Assembly: GCF_018326285.1 (NCBI RefSeq)
Contig: NZ_AP023362.1
Span: forward strand, 4,588,001-4,652,000
Source of the DNA: Mycolicibacterium sp. TY81
GTDB taxonomy: Bacteria; Actinomycetota; Actinomycetes; Mycobacteriales; Mycobacteriaceae
Direction: 5' to 3'
DNA: 64,000 nucleotides
In this document: positions 42,072 to 52,673 of the stretch, one piece after another
How the letters are laid out: each line of letters starts with the position of its first letter
Position numbering within the stretch: the stretch's first letter is position 1
Made by a program: the position numbers and the translations under genes
The notes under the pieces: model-generated
Databases searched by the model: none
Told to the model about the DNA's origin: nothing
Seen by the model: only the letters and a program-made list of their open reading frames with translations

Positions 42072-43129
42072 CACGAGTTCTCCAGGACGTCGTACAGGTC
42101 GTAGTTCAGCGGCACGTCGAGCTGATCGAAGGTACAGCTCTGCGGGTCCCGGTCCGGACGCCAGCGCCGGAACTTCACGGTGTGCCGGAAGCGTCGACCC
42201 TGCACGCTGTTGCCCTCCATCTGGTCGTATGCCACCTCGCATACCCGCTCAGGACGGATCGGAATCCAGGTCTTGTCGGCGGCCGAGTTCCAGCGGCTTG
42301 GTTCACCGTCCTGCGCGTCGCCGGTGCGCAGCGGTTCCAGTTCCGCCAGCAGCGCGATGCGGTCCTTGACGGTGAAAGACGCTGCGCCACCGACCATGTG
42401 GAGATTGCCTTCGTCGGTGTAGAGCCCCAGGAGGATGGACCCGATGCCCTCACCACTCTTGTGGATGCGGTAACCGATCGCCACACAGTCCGCGTCCCGG
42501 GCGTGCTTGACCTTCACCATCTCCCGCTTGCCCGGCAGGTAGGCGCCGTCGAGGCGTTTGGCGACCACGCCGTCGAGTCCCGCGCCCTCGAATGTGGTCA
42601 GCCAGTGTGCGCCGAGTTCGGGGTCCTCGGTGGTCCGCGTGACGTGGCACCACTGCTTCTCGCTCACCAGGTCCTGCAAGGCGGCGCGGCGCACGCGGAA
42701 CGGTTCGGCCAGCAGGATGCGGTCGCCGTCGGCCAGCGCGTCGAAGCCGATGAAGTGCGCCGGCGTCTGTTCCGCGAGCATCTGCACCCGGCTGGCCGCG
42801 GGATGGATGCGCTGGCTGAGTGATTCCCAGTCGAGCCGGATGCGGCCGTTGATCTCCCGCGGCACCACCACCTCGCCGTCGAGCACACAGCGCGGCGCGA
42901 TCTCGTCCCGCAGCGCCGCAAGCAACTCCGGGAAGTACCTGCCCAGCTCTTTTCCGTTGCGCGACTGGAGCACCACTTCGTCGCCGTCGCGGAACACCAG
43001 GGCGCGGAACCCGTCCCATTTCGGCTCGTAGGACCACAGCCCGGCTTCGTCCGGCACCTTCACGGCGGCCTTGGCCAGCATCGGGTCTATCGGTGGCTGC
43101 ACGGGTAAGTCCACACTCTCCATACTCAC
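42071..43129 (-). CDS. ligC: ATP-dependent DNA ligase LigC
   Basis: A 352-residue ATP-dependent DNA ligase. The adenylated lysine is Lys37 in EPKWDGFRAL (motif I); LDGEVVVP, HFIGFDAL, EGLDGVVAK-type GAGLDGVVAK and MVKVKHARDADCV are motifs III to V. The C-terminal OB-fold follows (GSILLGLYTDEGNLHMVGG). It lacks extra domains, matching LigC (Rv3731), a minor mycobacterial ligase linked to end-joining or base-excision repair with the adjacent polymerase. The start is GTG 43129 or ATG 43123; neither has a clear ribosome binding site. It is divergent from gluQRS with 52 bp between starts. Confidence 0.95.
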   Translation of the reverse strand: MSMESVDLPVQPPIDPMLAKAAVKVPDEAGLWSYEPKWDGFRALVFRDGDEVVLQSRNGKELGRYFPELLAALRDEIAPRCVLDGEVVVPREINGRIRLDWESLSQRIHPAASRVQMLAEQTPAHFIGFDALADGDRILLAEPFRVRRAALQDLVSEKQWCHVTRTTEDPELGAHWLTTFEGAGLDGVVAKRLDGAYLPGKREMVKVKHARDADCVAIGYRIHKSGEGIGSILLGLYTDEGNLHMVGGAASFTVKDRIALLAELEPLRTGDAQDGEPSRWNSAADKTWIPIRPERVCEVAYDQMEGNSVQGRRFRHTVKFRRWRPDRDPQSCTFDQLDVPLNYDLYDVLENS

Positions 43130-43181
43130 GTAGACCGGCGCGGGTGGGCAATCTCATCGCGCGGCGCGTTAGATTGCGGTC

Positions 43182-44069
43182 GTGTCCCAATCCCCCGCCG
43201 GCCGGTTCGCGCCGAGCCCGTCTGCCGATCTGCACATCGGCAACGTGCGGACCGCGGTGCTGGCGTGGTTGTTCGCGCGGTCGACGGGCCGGCGGTTCCT
43301 CGTCCGAGTCGAGGATCTGGACGACCGCACCTTCCCCGATGTGGCGCAGCGGCAATTGGACGACCTGGCGGCCGTCGGACTGACGTGGGACGAGCCGCCC
43401 GAATACCAGGCCACCCATGAGGGCCGGTATGTCGCCGTCGTCGATGACCTCACCGCGCGCGGCCTGACGTTCGAATGTTTCTGCAGCAGAAAGGACATCC
43501 TGCAGGCGCCGCGCGCTCCGCATGCGCCCGAAGGCGCGTACCCGGGCAACTGCCGCAACCTCAGCGACGACGAGCGTGCCCAGCGCCGCGCGGCCGGACG
43601 ACCGCCGGCCATCCGATTACGTTCGGACACACACGAATACACCGTCACCGACCTGCTGCACGGCACCTACACCGGCGTCGTCGACGACTTCGTGCTGCGC
43701 CGCGGCGACAACGTCCCGGCCTACAACCTGGCCGTCGTGGTGGACGACGCCGCCCAGGGCATCGACCAGGTGGTCCGCGGCGACGACCTGCTGCCGTCAT
43801 CGCCGCGACAGGCGTATCTGGCTGCACTGCTGGGCTATTCGCAGCCCGTCTACGCGCACGTTCCGTTGGTTCTCAACGCCGAGGGCAAGCGGCTGGCCAA
43901 ACGCGATGGCGCGGTGACGGTTTCGGAGATCGGCACGGAGGCGGCGTTGGCACAGATCGCGACGTCGCTGGGCTACACCGCAACGACGCTCGACGGCATG
44001 CTGGCGCAGTTCGACCCGGCCAGGCTGCCACGCGAGCCGTGGATCTTCACGGCTACCCGCCGAGAATGA
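43182..44069 (+). CDS. gluQ: Glutamyl-Q tRNA(Asp) synthetase
   Basis: A 295-residue truncated glutamyl-tRNA synthetase paralogue (GluQRS/YadB). It lacks the anticodon-binding domain and attaches glutamate to the queuosine base at position 34 of tRNA-Asp. Visible: [15 protein letters not shown] (HIGH motif), RVEDLDDRT, the Cys residues CFC and later GNCRNL that fit the GluQRS zinc site, and KRLAKRDGA (KMSKS-like). The size fits the family. The start is GTG 43182. Its presence implies queuosine in this organism's tRNA, consistent with the tgt gene about 2 kb downstream on the other strand. Confidence 0.93.
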   Translation: MSQSPAGRFAPSPSADLHIGNVRTAVLAWLFARSTGRRFLVRVEDLDDRTFPDVAQRQLDDLAAVGLTWDEPPEYQATHEGRYVAVVDDLTARGLTFECFCSRKDILQAPRAPHAPEGAYPGNCRNLSDDERAQRRAAGRPPAIRLRSDTHEYTVTDLLHGTYTGVVDDFVLRRGDNVPAYNLAVVVDDAAQGIDQVVRGDDLLPSSPRQAYLAALLGYSQPVYAHVPLVLNAEGKRLAKRDGAVTVSEIGTEAALAQIATSLGYTATTLDGMLAQFDPARLPREPWIFTATRRE

Positions 44070-44125
44070 GCTTGTGTGCCAATATCGAAGCGGATGTGAC
44101 ACATGAGCTCAGTTTCGGCCCGGGC

Positions 44126-44965
44126 CTACACCCGCCGCGGCACTCCGAAGACCTGGGCCAGCAAGAACCCGCGTACCGATGCCGGGATGTTCGTCATGAG
44201 CGCGGCCTGCAACTTGGGTCCCAGCCCGACGATGTACCGCGGCCTGGGCCGCCGGGCGGTGAGCGCTTCCTCCACCACCGCAACGACTTTCGCCGGGTCG
44301 ACGGCCATCTTCTGCGACAGCGGCACCGTCTTCTTGAAGCCGGCGATATGCCGGCTGTACAGCGCGTGATGCGCGGGCGAGACTCCCGACTCCAGTTCGG
44401 CGACCATGTCGTCGGCCTTGCGCCACATGTCCGTATCGGTCTGAGCGGGCTCCACGACCACGACCGGAACACCCCACGGCCGCATCTCGATGCGCAGCGC
44501 TTCGGCACCGGCCTCCAGTGCGAACTTGGACGCCGCGTAGGCACCCACCATCGGTGTCGACAGCTGGCCGTTGACGCTGGAGATGAACACCACGCGGCCT
44601 CGGGACTCCCGCAACTTGGGCAGCACCGCCGCCGTCACGGCGAACTGACCGACCACGTTGACGTCCAACTGCTTCCGCCAGTCCGCGGGGGTCAGCGTCT
44701 CGACGGGACCGGCGACCACGATGCCGGCGTTGTTCACCACGGCGTCCAGCCGGTCCGGCAACGCCGCCGACAGCGCCGCGACATCCTCGTCGGAGGTGAC
44801 ATCGAGGATCACCGCCGAAATCCGTTGCGGTGCCAGCGCCACGACCGCGGCGGCGTCGGCCTTGGTGCGGACTCCGGCGATGACATCCCACCCGGTGGCG
44901 GCGAGGTGCTGGGTGATGGCCAGCCCGATACCGCGGCCGGCACCGGTGACGAGAACTGAAGGCAT
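44126..44965 (-). CDS. Short-chain dehydrogenase/reductase
   Basis: A 279-residue SDR oxidoreductase. Cofactor motif VTGAGRGIG lies at residues about 6-14, followed by LDVTSDED, NNAG, and the catalytic Ser-Tyr-Lys set in VFISSVNGQLSTPMVGAYAASKFAL. Residues after GVRTKAD suggest NADP rather than NAD (inference). It starts 23 bp after the P450 stop on the same strand, so the two are probably co-transcribed; a hydroxylase followed by an alcohol dehydrogenase would be a sensible pair. Substrate unknown. Confidence 0.9.
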   Translation of the reverse strand: MPSVLVTGAGRGIGLAITQHLAATGWDVIAGVRTKADAAAVVALAPQRISAVILDVTSDEDVAALSAALPDRLDAVVNNAGIVVAGPVETLTPADWRKQLDVNVVGQFAVTAAVLPKLRESRGRVVFISSVNGQLSTPMVGAYAASKFALEAGAEALRIEMRPWGVPVVVVEPAQTDTDMWRKADDMVAELESGVSPAHHALYSRHIAGFKKTVPLSQKMAVDPAKVVAVVEEALTARRPRPRYIVGLGPKLQAALMTNIPASVRGFLLAQVFGVPRRV

Positions 44966-44988
44966 GTTCGCGAGGGTAATGGCCGGGA

Positions 44989-46218
44989 TCAGACGGTGAC
45001 CGGCAGGGTCGCCAGGCCCCGCAGCGTCAGGTTGGGCTTGTAAACCGATTCACCCGCCAACTGCGCGTCGGGGAATCGTGCCGCCAGCGCCGACAGCGCC
45101 ACAGACGCCTCCAACCGGGCCAGCGGCGCGCCGAGACAGAAGTGCGGGCCCTTGCCGAAGGCCAGGTGCTTGATCACGCCGCGGTCCGGGTCGAATTCGC
45201 CGGGCCGGTCGTACATGCGCGGATCCCGTTGTGCGGCAGCCAGAAGCAGCATCATGATGTCGCCCTTGGGCACCGCCACGCCACCGATCTCGATGTCCTC
45301 GACGGCGACGCGGCTGGTCAGTTGCACCGGCGGATCGAACCTCAACGTCTCCTCGACGATCGTGGACGCTCGCGACGGATCGGCTGCCAGCGCCGCCCAG
45401 TGCCGCGGGTTGCGCAGCATCGCCAGCGCGGCGTTGGCGATCAGGTTCACTGTCGTCTCGTGCCCCGCGATCAGCAGCAGATTGCAGGTCGCCACGATCT
45501 CTTCGGAAGTGAGTTGGTCGCCGTCCTCCTCAGCGGCGATCAGCGCGGAGATCAGGTCCTCCCCCGGCGAGCTGCGCCGCTCCTCGATGAGCTCCCGCAG
45601 ATACCCGCGCAGCCACAGACCGGCCTCCATGAGGTCCGTGTTGTCCTCCGCCGGCTCGTCACCCGCTGCCACGAAGGGGTCCAGCCCACCTGCCAGCAGC
45701 GCCGACGCCCGGCTGAACAGCGGCTCGTCCGCCATCGGCACACCGAGCAGCCGGCAGATCACCGCCACCGGCAGCGGATAGGCCAGGTCGGCCACCACAT
45801 CCATCGTGCCCGTCACGCCGTCGAGCAGCCCGTCGACCATGGTCACGATGTCGGCCTCGAGGGCCTTGATCACCTTGGGCGCGAACGCCTTCTGCGCCAA
45901 CCCGCGCAGCCGGGTGTGATCCGGCGGATCGAGGAACAGGAAGCCCGGCTCACCGAACGGGCGGGCCGGCCGCTGCCCTGCGGCGATCTGCTTCTGCGTC
46001 ACCGTCGACTTCAACCGGTCGTTGGCCGATGCCGGGTGCCGCAGCACCTCGTCACACTCGGCGAAACCGGGAAACACGACCAGGTTCGCGTCGGGCAGCG
46101 CCAGCGGCCCGGCCTCGAGGAATCGTTCGTACAGCGGGTACGGGTCAGCCCGGTTGCCCGGATCCATCAACCCGAGAAGCAGCGTTTGCGGGTCGATCAC
46201 TCCAGGTGCACCAGTCAT
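44989..46218 (-). CDS. Cytochrome P450
   Basis: A 409-residue bacterial class I P450 monooxygenase. The I-helix oxygen motif is AGHETT (251-256), the K-helix ExxR is Glu290-Arg293, and the heme-ligand loop FGKGPHFCLG places the axial Cys at 361. The length is typical and there is no fused reductase, so ferredoxin partners must come from elsewhere. The ATG at 46218 is preceded by CACAAT seven bases upstream, which suggests a leaderless message, though read-through from tgt 42 bp upstream is also possible. It is followed by the SDR. I cannot assign a CYP family. Confidence 0.93.
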   Translation of the reverse strand: MTGAPGVIDPQTLLLGLMDPGNRADPYPLYERFLEAGPLALPDANLVVFPGFAECDEVLRHPASANDRLKSTVTQKQIAAGQRPARPFGEPGFLFLDPPDHTRLRGLAQKAFAPKVIKALEADIVTMVDGLLDGVTGTMDVVADLAYPLPVAVICRLLGVPMADEPLFSRASALLAGGLDPFVAAGDEPAEDNTDLMEAGLWLRGYLRELIEERRSSPGEDLISALIAAEEDGDQLTSEEIVATCNLLLIAGHETTVNLIANAALAMLRNPRHWAALAADPSRASTIVEETLRFDPPVQLTSRVAVEDIEIGGVAVPKGDIMMLLLAAAQRDPRMYDRPGEFDPDRGVIKHLAFGKGPHFCLGAPLARLEASVALSALAARFPDAQLAGESVYKPNLTLRGLATLPVTV

Positions 46219-46260
46219 ACCGCCAATTGTGCACAGCCCGGGATCGTCGCAGGTGGCCAG

Positions 46261-47499
<1,239 letters not shown>

Positions 47500-47609
47500 T
47501 CAATTCCCCGACCCGACACCCGAATGCCGGCTAACTACGCGGAAACAAACAGGTCAGGACGGTTACAGGGATTTTCTGTGAATTTGGTGAAAGGCCCGTT
47601 GGCGAACCC

Positions 47610-47615
47610 CATAAT
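47610..47615 (+). promoter_or_regulatory. Candidate -10 box of lpqH
   Basis: CATAAT about 52 nt upstream of the lpqH ATG, without a convincing -35 at 17 bp. TAGGAG near 47655 is the ribosome binding site. Confidence 0.5.
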
Positions 47616-47667
47616 GCACTGGATGACCCGCCGTCCGGACGGTTCGCACTAATTAGGAGCACAAGTT

Positions 47668-48159
47668 ATGAAGCGTGGTTTGGTTGTCGCGGTCGCTGGT
47701 GCCGCGGTTCTGGCCGCCGGCCTGACCGGCTGTTCCAAGGACGACAAGAAGTCGTCCGGCTCGTCGGCCACCGCGTCGGCCTCGGCGTCGTCGGCTGCGG
47801 GTAACTCCACCGCAGGCTCCGGCACCGCAAAGGTCAGCATCGACGGCAAGGCCCAGGACGTTCAGGGCCAGATCGGCTGCACCACGGCGGCCGGCAACGT
47901 GGTCATCGCCATCGGCAACGCCTCGGGCGGCCTGGGCGTCACCCTGACCGACGCCGACCCGCCCGTCGTCAAGACCGTCGGCCTGGGCGCGGTCAACGGC
48001 GTGACGCTGGGCTACACCGACGGTGTCCCCGGCGGCGAGGCCAAGGCCACCAAGGACGGCAAGACCTACAAGGTCAGCGGCACCGCCACCGGCGTCGACA
48101 TGGCCAACCCGATGGAGCCCACCAAGAAGCCCTTCGAGATCGAGGTGACCTGCCCCTAG
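47668..48159 (+). CDS. lpqH: LpqH-family (19 kDa antigen) lipoprotein
   Basis: A 163-residue lipoprotein. The signal peptide ends in the lipobox LTGC with Cys22; a Ser/Ala/Thr-rich linker follows, then the LpqH domain with [35 protein letters not shown] and [19 protein letters not shown] [13 protein letters not shown], ending FEIEVTCP. The two Cys of the domain (GCTT and VTCP) are present for a disulfide. The family is the immunodominant 19 kDa TLR2-ligand lipoprotein of mycobacteria; rapid growers have several paralogues, so orthology to Rv3763 is not certain. The gene is monocistronic with its own promoter and a strong hairpin after it. Confidence 0.9.
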   Translation: MKRGLVVAVAGAAVLAAGLTGCSKDDKKSSGSSATASASASSAAGNSTAGSGTAKVSIDGKAQDVQGQIGCTTAAGNVVIAIGNASGGLGVTLTDADPPVVKTVGLGAVNGVTLGYTDGVPGGEAKATKDGKTYKVSGTATGVDMANPMEPTKKPFEIEVTCP

Positions 48160-48177
48160 CAGGTACTCACGACAGAC

Positions 48178-48213
48178 ACGGGTGGTGTTCCGGATTGCCG
48201 GAACACCACCCGT
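48178..48213 (+). terminator. Hairpin terminator after lpqH
   Basis: A perfect 16-bp stem (ACGGGTGGTGTTCCGG with its complement) and a 4-nt loop ATTG, starting 18 bases after the lpqH stop. The T-tract is poor. Confidence 0.8.
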
Positions 48214-48301
48214 TCTGCGTTGCAGGAGAAGTTGCAAATTCCCGCCTAAAGGCCTGGTCGCGGGAGTACCGTCCGGTTCACGCCTAGCCGGGGGAACGCC
48301 G

Positions 48302-49855
48302 ATGTCAGTGCAGAAGTGGCCAACCAGAAGTCCCGCCGTCCGCGGTGTGCCGCGCGTATTCCTGTTGCTGGCGCTGTGCTGTGCACTGCTCGTGAGTCCG
48401 GCCACCAACATCACGTCGAGCTTCGTCGTCGGCCTGATGAACACCGTGATCGGCATCGGTGGCCGGGGCGATCCGACGTCGGCCAACATCCCGGCCAAGC
48501 TCAACCACACCGTCGTGCCGCCCGGCTACGCCTACCTGCCCATCAACTACCCGGCGTCGATCCAGCTGTCGGCGAGCACGACGGTCTCCGGGCCGAAGGT
48601 GTACGACGCCATCACGTCCCGGCCTGGCGAGCAGCTGATCGTCGCCGGCTATTCGGAAGGCAGTCTGGGCGCCGAGTGGGCCAAACGTCGGCTGCTGGCC
48701 AATGGCACCGGCCCCGCGCCATCGCAATTGTCGTTCGTGATGATCGGCTCGCCGTTCGCCGGCAACGGCGGCATCTTCGAGCGGTTCCCCGGCATGAATG
48801 TGCCCTTCATCGTCAACAATCAGGGCCCGTCCGCACCGTCGCCCTACGACACCACGTTCTATACGCGTGAGTACGACCCGTACGCCGACTTCCCGGCCTA
48901 TTTCAATCCACTCTCGTTGGCCAACAGCCTGCTCGGCGTGATGTACGCACACCCCGATGCGTACTACGACTCGTACATCCCCGGCACCACGCCCGCCATC
49001 ATCACCGTCGTGCCCGACAACGGCGCCGGCGGCACGGACACCTACGTGTTCATCAGGACTCCCGATCTGCCGCTGCTGGTGCCGCTGCGCATCGGCGCCG
49101 GAGCCATCGGATTGACACCGTTGGTCAAACCGCTGCTGGACGCTGTCGAGCCGCTGCTGCGGGTGCTGGTCGACATGGGCTACACCGACCGCGACAACCT
49201 GAATCCGGCCAAGAAGACACCGTTCTCGTTGTTCACGCCGCTGTCGAAGATCGTCGAGACGCTGAACGCGATACCCGGTGCCCTGCAGGAAGGCGCCAAC
49301 AACTTCGTCGACGACATCCGGGCCGAACTGCACCTGCCGCCCCTGGCGGCGACACCAGCGGTCACTCCCCCGGTGACCACTCTGGATGTCTCCGCCAAGA
49401 AGACCGCGACTCTGGCGCCCGTGGCGGCGACGGTCGAGGACAAGCCCGCGGCGGGCACGAAGGTCGACGACACCGACACCAAGACCGACGTGAAGACCGA
49501 CCCGAAGACCGACGTCAAGACGGACCCGAAGGCCGACGTCAAGAGCGAGCCGGCGCAATCGCCCGCCGCGACGCCGGCCACCGACACCGATCAGAAGCCG
49601 GCCGACGCCACCGACCCTGAACCGAAATCGACCAAGCCGCAGTCAGATCCGGACACGCCACCGGTCAAGTCGACCAAGCCGAAGACCGATCCCGACGCGC
49701 CGCCGGTGAAGGTCACCAAGCCGAAGAAAAAGAAGAACGCGCCCACCACGGACGCCGACACCCCCAAAGATGCCTCGAAGACCGGGCCGAAGACGGGTGC
49801 CACGGCCGGAGCGAAGGACAACCCCAAGACCGAGCCCAGCCCAGCCGCGGCCTGA
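48302..49855 (+). CDS. PE-PPE domain (PF08237-type) secreted hydrolase with long Lys/Asp/Pro-rich tail
   Basis: A 517-residue protein. Residues about 16-35 form a signal sequence (PRVFLLLALCCALLVSPA). The central alpha/beta hydrolase domain is the PE-PPE type without a PE or PPE part: RGDPTSANIPAKL, GEQLIVAGYSEGSLGAEWA with the nucleophile Ser118 in GYSEG, and YTREYDPYADFP. Related domains have esterase activity. From about residue 360 the protein becomes low-complexity, with repeats of the KTDPKTDV and KSTKPxxDPDxPPV types and a KPKKKK stretch. ATG 48302 has GGGGGA about 7 nt upstream. It converges on the LAL regulator with 7 bp between stops. Confidence 0.88.
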   Translation: MSVQKWPTRSPAVRGVPRVFLLLALCCALLVSPATNITSSFVVGLMNTVIGIGGRGDPTSANIPAKLNHTVVPPGYAYLPINYPASIQLSASTTVSGPKVYDAITSRPGEQLIVAGYSEGSLGAEWAKRRLLANGTGPAPSQLSFVMIGSPFAGNGGIFERFPGMNVPFIVNNQGPSAPSPYDTTFYTREYDPYADFPAYFNPLSLANSLLGVMYAHPDAYYDSYIPGTTPAIITVVPDNGAGGTDTYVFIRTPDLPLLVPLRIGAGAIGLTPLVKPLLDAVEPLLRVLVDMGYTDRDNLNPAKKTPFSLFTPLSKIVETLNAIPGALQEGANNFVDDIRAELHLPPLAATPAVTPPVTTLDVSAKKTATLAPVAATVEDKPAAGTKVDDTDTKTDVKTDPKTDVKTDPKADVKSEPAQSPAATPATDTDQKPADATDPEPKSTKPQSDPDTPPVKSTKPKTDPDAPPVKVTKPKKKKNAPTTDADTPKDASKTGPKTGATAGAKDNPKTEPSPAAA

Positions 49856-49862
49856 GTCGCCG

Positions 49863-52619
49863 TCAGGACGTCGGTTCGGGCCGCGTGATGCGCCAACCGA
49901 GTTCGGCCCGCGACCGGATCCCCAACTTCCGATAAATCCGGGACAAGTGCACCTCCACCGTCTTGGCACTGACGAACAACTTCGCCGCCACCTCACGATT
50001 ACTCATCCCCGACGCCACCAACTCGGCAATCCGACGCTCCGACGCCGTCAGCACCGCACCCCGATCAGACCGCTCATCGATCCGACCCAACGCACGCCGC
50101 GCCTGCTCCGCCCACAACGGCGTACCCAGCCCCTCGAACGCCCCCAACGCCTCCTGCAACGTCACCACCGCCACCGCCCGCCGACGCTGACGACGCTGCA
50201 ACTGCCCCAACACCAACACCGTGCGCGCCCGCTCAAAAGGCATCCACAACCCGTCATGCTCGACCAACGCACACTCAGCGACCGCCACCGCCTCATCCAC
50301 ACGGCCCAGCGCACCCAACACCAGAGCCCGGCACCGCCCACCGACCGCCAACATCCACCCACGACCCAACCGCCGACCATTGGCCTCCAAAGCCACCACC
50401 AACGACTCGGCCTCAGCCAATCGACCCAACCCCACCAACGCCTCCACCGCATCAGGCACCCACTCGGCGACGTAAATCTCCGTCGCCTCGGGCCGCTGCG
50501 CGAAGGTCGACAACAACGGCTCGAGCGCGGCCAGCGCGGCGTCGTAGTTGCCCAGCGAGAGGTCCAGGAAGCCGAGGGCCATGATCGCCCATCCGGTCAA
50601 GATGAAGCACTCGGACAGGGGCACGGTGGCAAGGACGTCGCGGACCGCGTCACGCGCGGTGTCCTCCCTCCCCGCATACGCGGCGCACCGCGCGCGCATG
50701 ACCAGGGCCGCGGTGTGGTGGAAGCCGCCGAGATGCACGGCGCGTTCCATGGCGTCGTCTGCCAGCAGCGTGGCGGCGGCAAGGTCCCCGCGCCAGATCT
50801 CGTTGTGGACGGCGTTGATCGCGACAAAGTTCTGGTCGGTCTCCACTCCGCCGTCGATGCACTGCTGCCTGATGGCGCGGAACTCGGCGCGTGCCGCATC
50901 GAGTTTCCCGGTGCACGACCACAAGGTGGCCCTGTGCATGCGGGGCAGGAAGAATGCCGACGTGGCCGCGTCTCCGTCGTCCAAATCGATTGCCCGCTGC
51001 AGACTTTCCTCGTCGACGCCCTCGCCCAGCCAGAATCGCACCAAGGTCCGCATGCTCAGCGCCTGACTCAGCAACCCGGGCTGCCCGAGCCGGGTTGCAC
51101 AATCGGTGGCTTCGTCGATTCGGCGTGCCGCGAGCGCGTGCTGGTCGATGTTGTAGAGCGCAAACGACATCGGCACCAAGATCTGCACCCGCGCCGCCAG
51201 ATCGGCTGCGGCCTCATCGAGAGCACGCTCGAGCAGTCGAGCTGCCCCGCTGTGACTTCGATCGACGATCTCGATGGCGCCGAGCAAGCTGAACGCTTGC
51301 GCCCGAACCGGTCCCGGGACAGCTTCTCCCACCGTCCGATTGAGCAGCGATCGGGCGCGGTCGGCGTCGCCGGCGTTGTAGTGGTGGCTCGCCTGGCGGA
51401 TCCGGCGCTCGGGGGTGTCGCCGCCGAGTCCGGCTGCCAGATCGAGCAATTCGGCCGCGGCGGCCGGGGCACCCCGGATGAGCGCTCTCTCCGCGGCGAT
51501 GTCCAGGGCTTCCAGCGTGTGCGGATCGCCCCGCGTGACCGAGAGCGCGAGATGACGGGCGTGCAGCTCCGGATCGTCGATGGCCGCAGCCAGCCGGCGA
51601 TGCGTCGCACGCCGTTGCGCCGGGGTCGCGGCAGCATAGACCCCGGCCGCCAACAGCGGGTGCGTGAAGCGAATTCGCTGCCCCTCGATCCCGACGATCC
51701 CATTGGCCTCGGCGTCCTCCAACAGCGCCACGACGCCGTCCGCCGGCAAATCCCTCACGCGGGCAACAAGTTCCACCGACGGGGTGGCAGCACACGCCAC
51801 CACCAACAACGCCTCGCGCGCGTCAGCGCCGACGCTGCCGATCCTGTCCTGGACCAACTCGGCGAGCGAGCCCGGCCATGACATCTCGCCTGTCGACGCC
51901 GGAGTACCGATCGTGCGGGCCAGTTCGAGCGCATAGAACGGGTTGCCACCGGAAATCTCGTGAATCCGGACCATGGTGGGCCGGGGCAGACTCAGCCCCA
52001 GCCGCTCGGCGAGCAGACCGTGCAATTTCCCAAGGCTCAGGGGCGACAACTGGATCCGGGTGATCGCGTCCGCTCTCGGCAGCTGCAGCCACGACACCGC
52101 GGCACCGTGTAGAGATTCGGTGCGGACCGTACCGACCACGGCGACCCGGCCCACCAGTCGCCGCGCGGCGAAAGCCACCACCTGCCGGCTCGAGGTGTCC
52201 AGCCATTGCAGATCGTCGATCGCGATGATCACCGGCGACTCATCAGCCAGCCGCTCGATCACCGACAGGAAGCCGGCCGCCACCGCCCGCGGATCCGTCG
52301 CCTCGTCATCGTCACCCGCCCCGCGCAACAACACCCGGTCCATCGCGATCCGCTGCGGGGCAGGCAAATCCGTCAACACGGCGGCATCGACGGCGCCCAA
52401 CAGATCGGCAAGTGCGGCGTAGGCCAACACCGACTCCGCCGCAGCCGTACGCGCCGACAACACCCGGACACCCGAGGTGCGTGCCTGATCGATCACCGAC
52501 AACCACAGCGTCGTCTTCCCGATGCCGGCCTCACCCTCCAGGAGCAAGGCGGCGGGCCACCGTGACGGGGCCAGGAACTCGCCGATCACTCGCGGCTCGT
52601 CCAGGCGATTTCCCAGCAC
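49863..52619 (-). CDS. Large ATP-binding LuxR-family (LAL/MalT-like) transcriptional regulator
   Basis: A 918-residue regulator. The N-terminal STAND-type ATPase has Walker A EGEAGIGKTTLW (about 28-39) and Walker B VIIAIDDLQWLD; the middle is a TPR-like helical region; the C-terminal LuxR helix-turn-helix is LTASERRIAELVASGMSNRE followed by VAAKLFVSAKTVEVHLSRIY. Members switch on ligand- and ATP-dependent oligomerisation. The GTG 52619 has CATAAT six bases upstream and no Shine-Dalgarno, so the message is probably leaderless. Base use differs inside the gene: about 49870-50480 uses many G/T-ending codons and long G-rich runs, while the middle prefers C-ending codons. That could reflect recombination between paralogues. 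Targets may be the neighbouring genes (inference). Confidence 0.92.
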   Translation of the reverse strand: MLGNRLDEPRVIGEFLAPSRWPAALLLEGEAGIGKTTLWLSVIDQARTSGVRVLSARTAAAESVLAYAALADLLGAVDAAVLTDLPAPQRIAMDRVLLRGAGDDDEATDPRAVAAGFLSVIERLADESPVIIAIDDLQWLDTSSRQVVAFAARRLVGRVAVVGTVRTESLHGAAVSWLQLPRADAITRIQLSPLSLGKLHGLLAERLGLSLPRPTMVRIHEISGGNPFYALELARTIGTPASTGEMSWPGSLAELVQDRIGSVGADAREALLVVACAATPSVELVARVRDLPADGVVALLEDAEANGIVGIEGQRIRFTHPLLAAGVYAAATPAQRRATHRRLAAAIDDPELHARHLALSVTRGDPHTLEALDIAAERALIRGAPAAAAELLDLAAGLGGDTPERRIRQASHHYNAGDADRARSLLNRTVGEAVPGPVRAQAFSLLGAIEIVDRSHSGAARLLERALDEAAADLAARVQILVPMSFALYNIDQHALAARRIDEATDCATRLGQPGLLSQALSMRTLVRFWLGEGVDEESLQRAIDLDDGDAATSAFFLPRMHRATLWSCTGKLDAARAEFRAIRQQCIDGGVETDQNFVAINAVHNEIWRGDLAAATLLADDAMERAVHLGGFHHTAALVMRARCAAYAGREDTARDAVRDVLATVPLSECFILTGWAIMALGFLDLSLGNYDAALAALEPLLSTFAQRPEATEIYVAEWVPDAVEALVGLGRLAEAESLVVALEANGRRLGRGWMLAVGGRCRALVLGALGRVDEAVAVAECALVEHDGLWMPFERARTVLVLGQLQRRQRRRAVAVVTLQEALGAFEGLGTPLWAEQARRALGRIDERSDRGAVLTASERRIAELVASGMSNREVAAKLFVSAKTVEVHLSRIYRKLGIRSRAELGWRITRPEPTS

Positions 52620-52625
52620 ACCGCG

Positions 52626-52631
52626 ATTATG
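52626..52631 (-). promoter_or_regulatory. -10 box for a leaderless LAL regulator transcript
   Basis: CATAAT on the minus strand, six bases before the GTG start, which places transcription start at or next to the start codon. Confidence 0.6.
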
Positions 52632-52673
52632 CGCTGTGAAATTCCTTGGGGATACCCCTACGGAAACTATGCG

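Noticed and set aside
49863..50480. A separate gene or a sequencing artefact at the 3' end of the LAL regulator because of its odd base composition
   Set aside because: The frame is continuous and encodes the expected TPR and LuxR DNA-binding domain; the composition is better seen as codon-use mosaicism.
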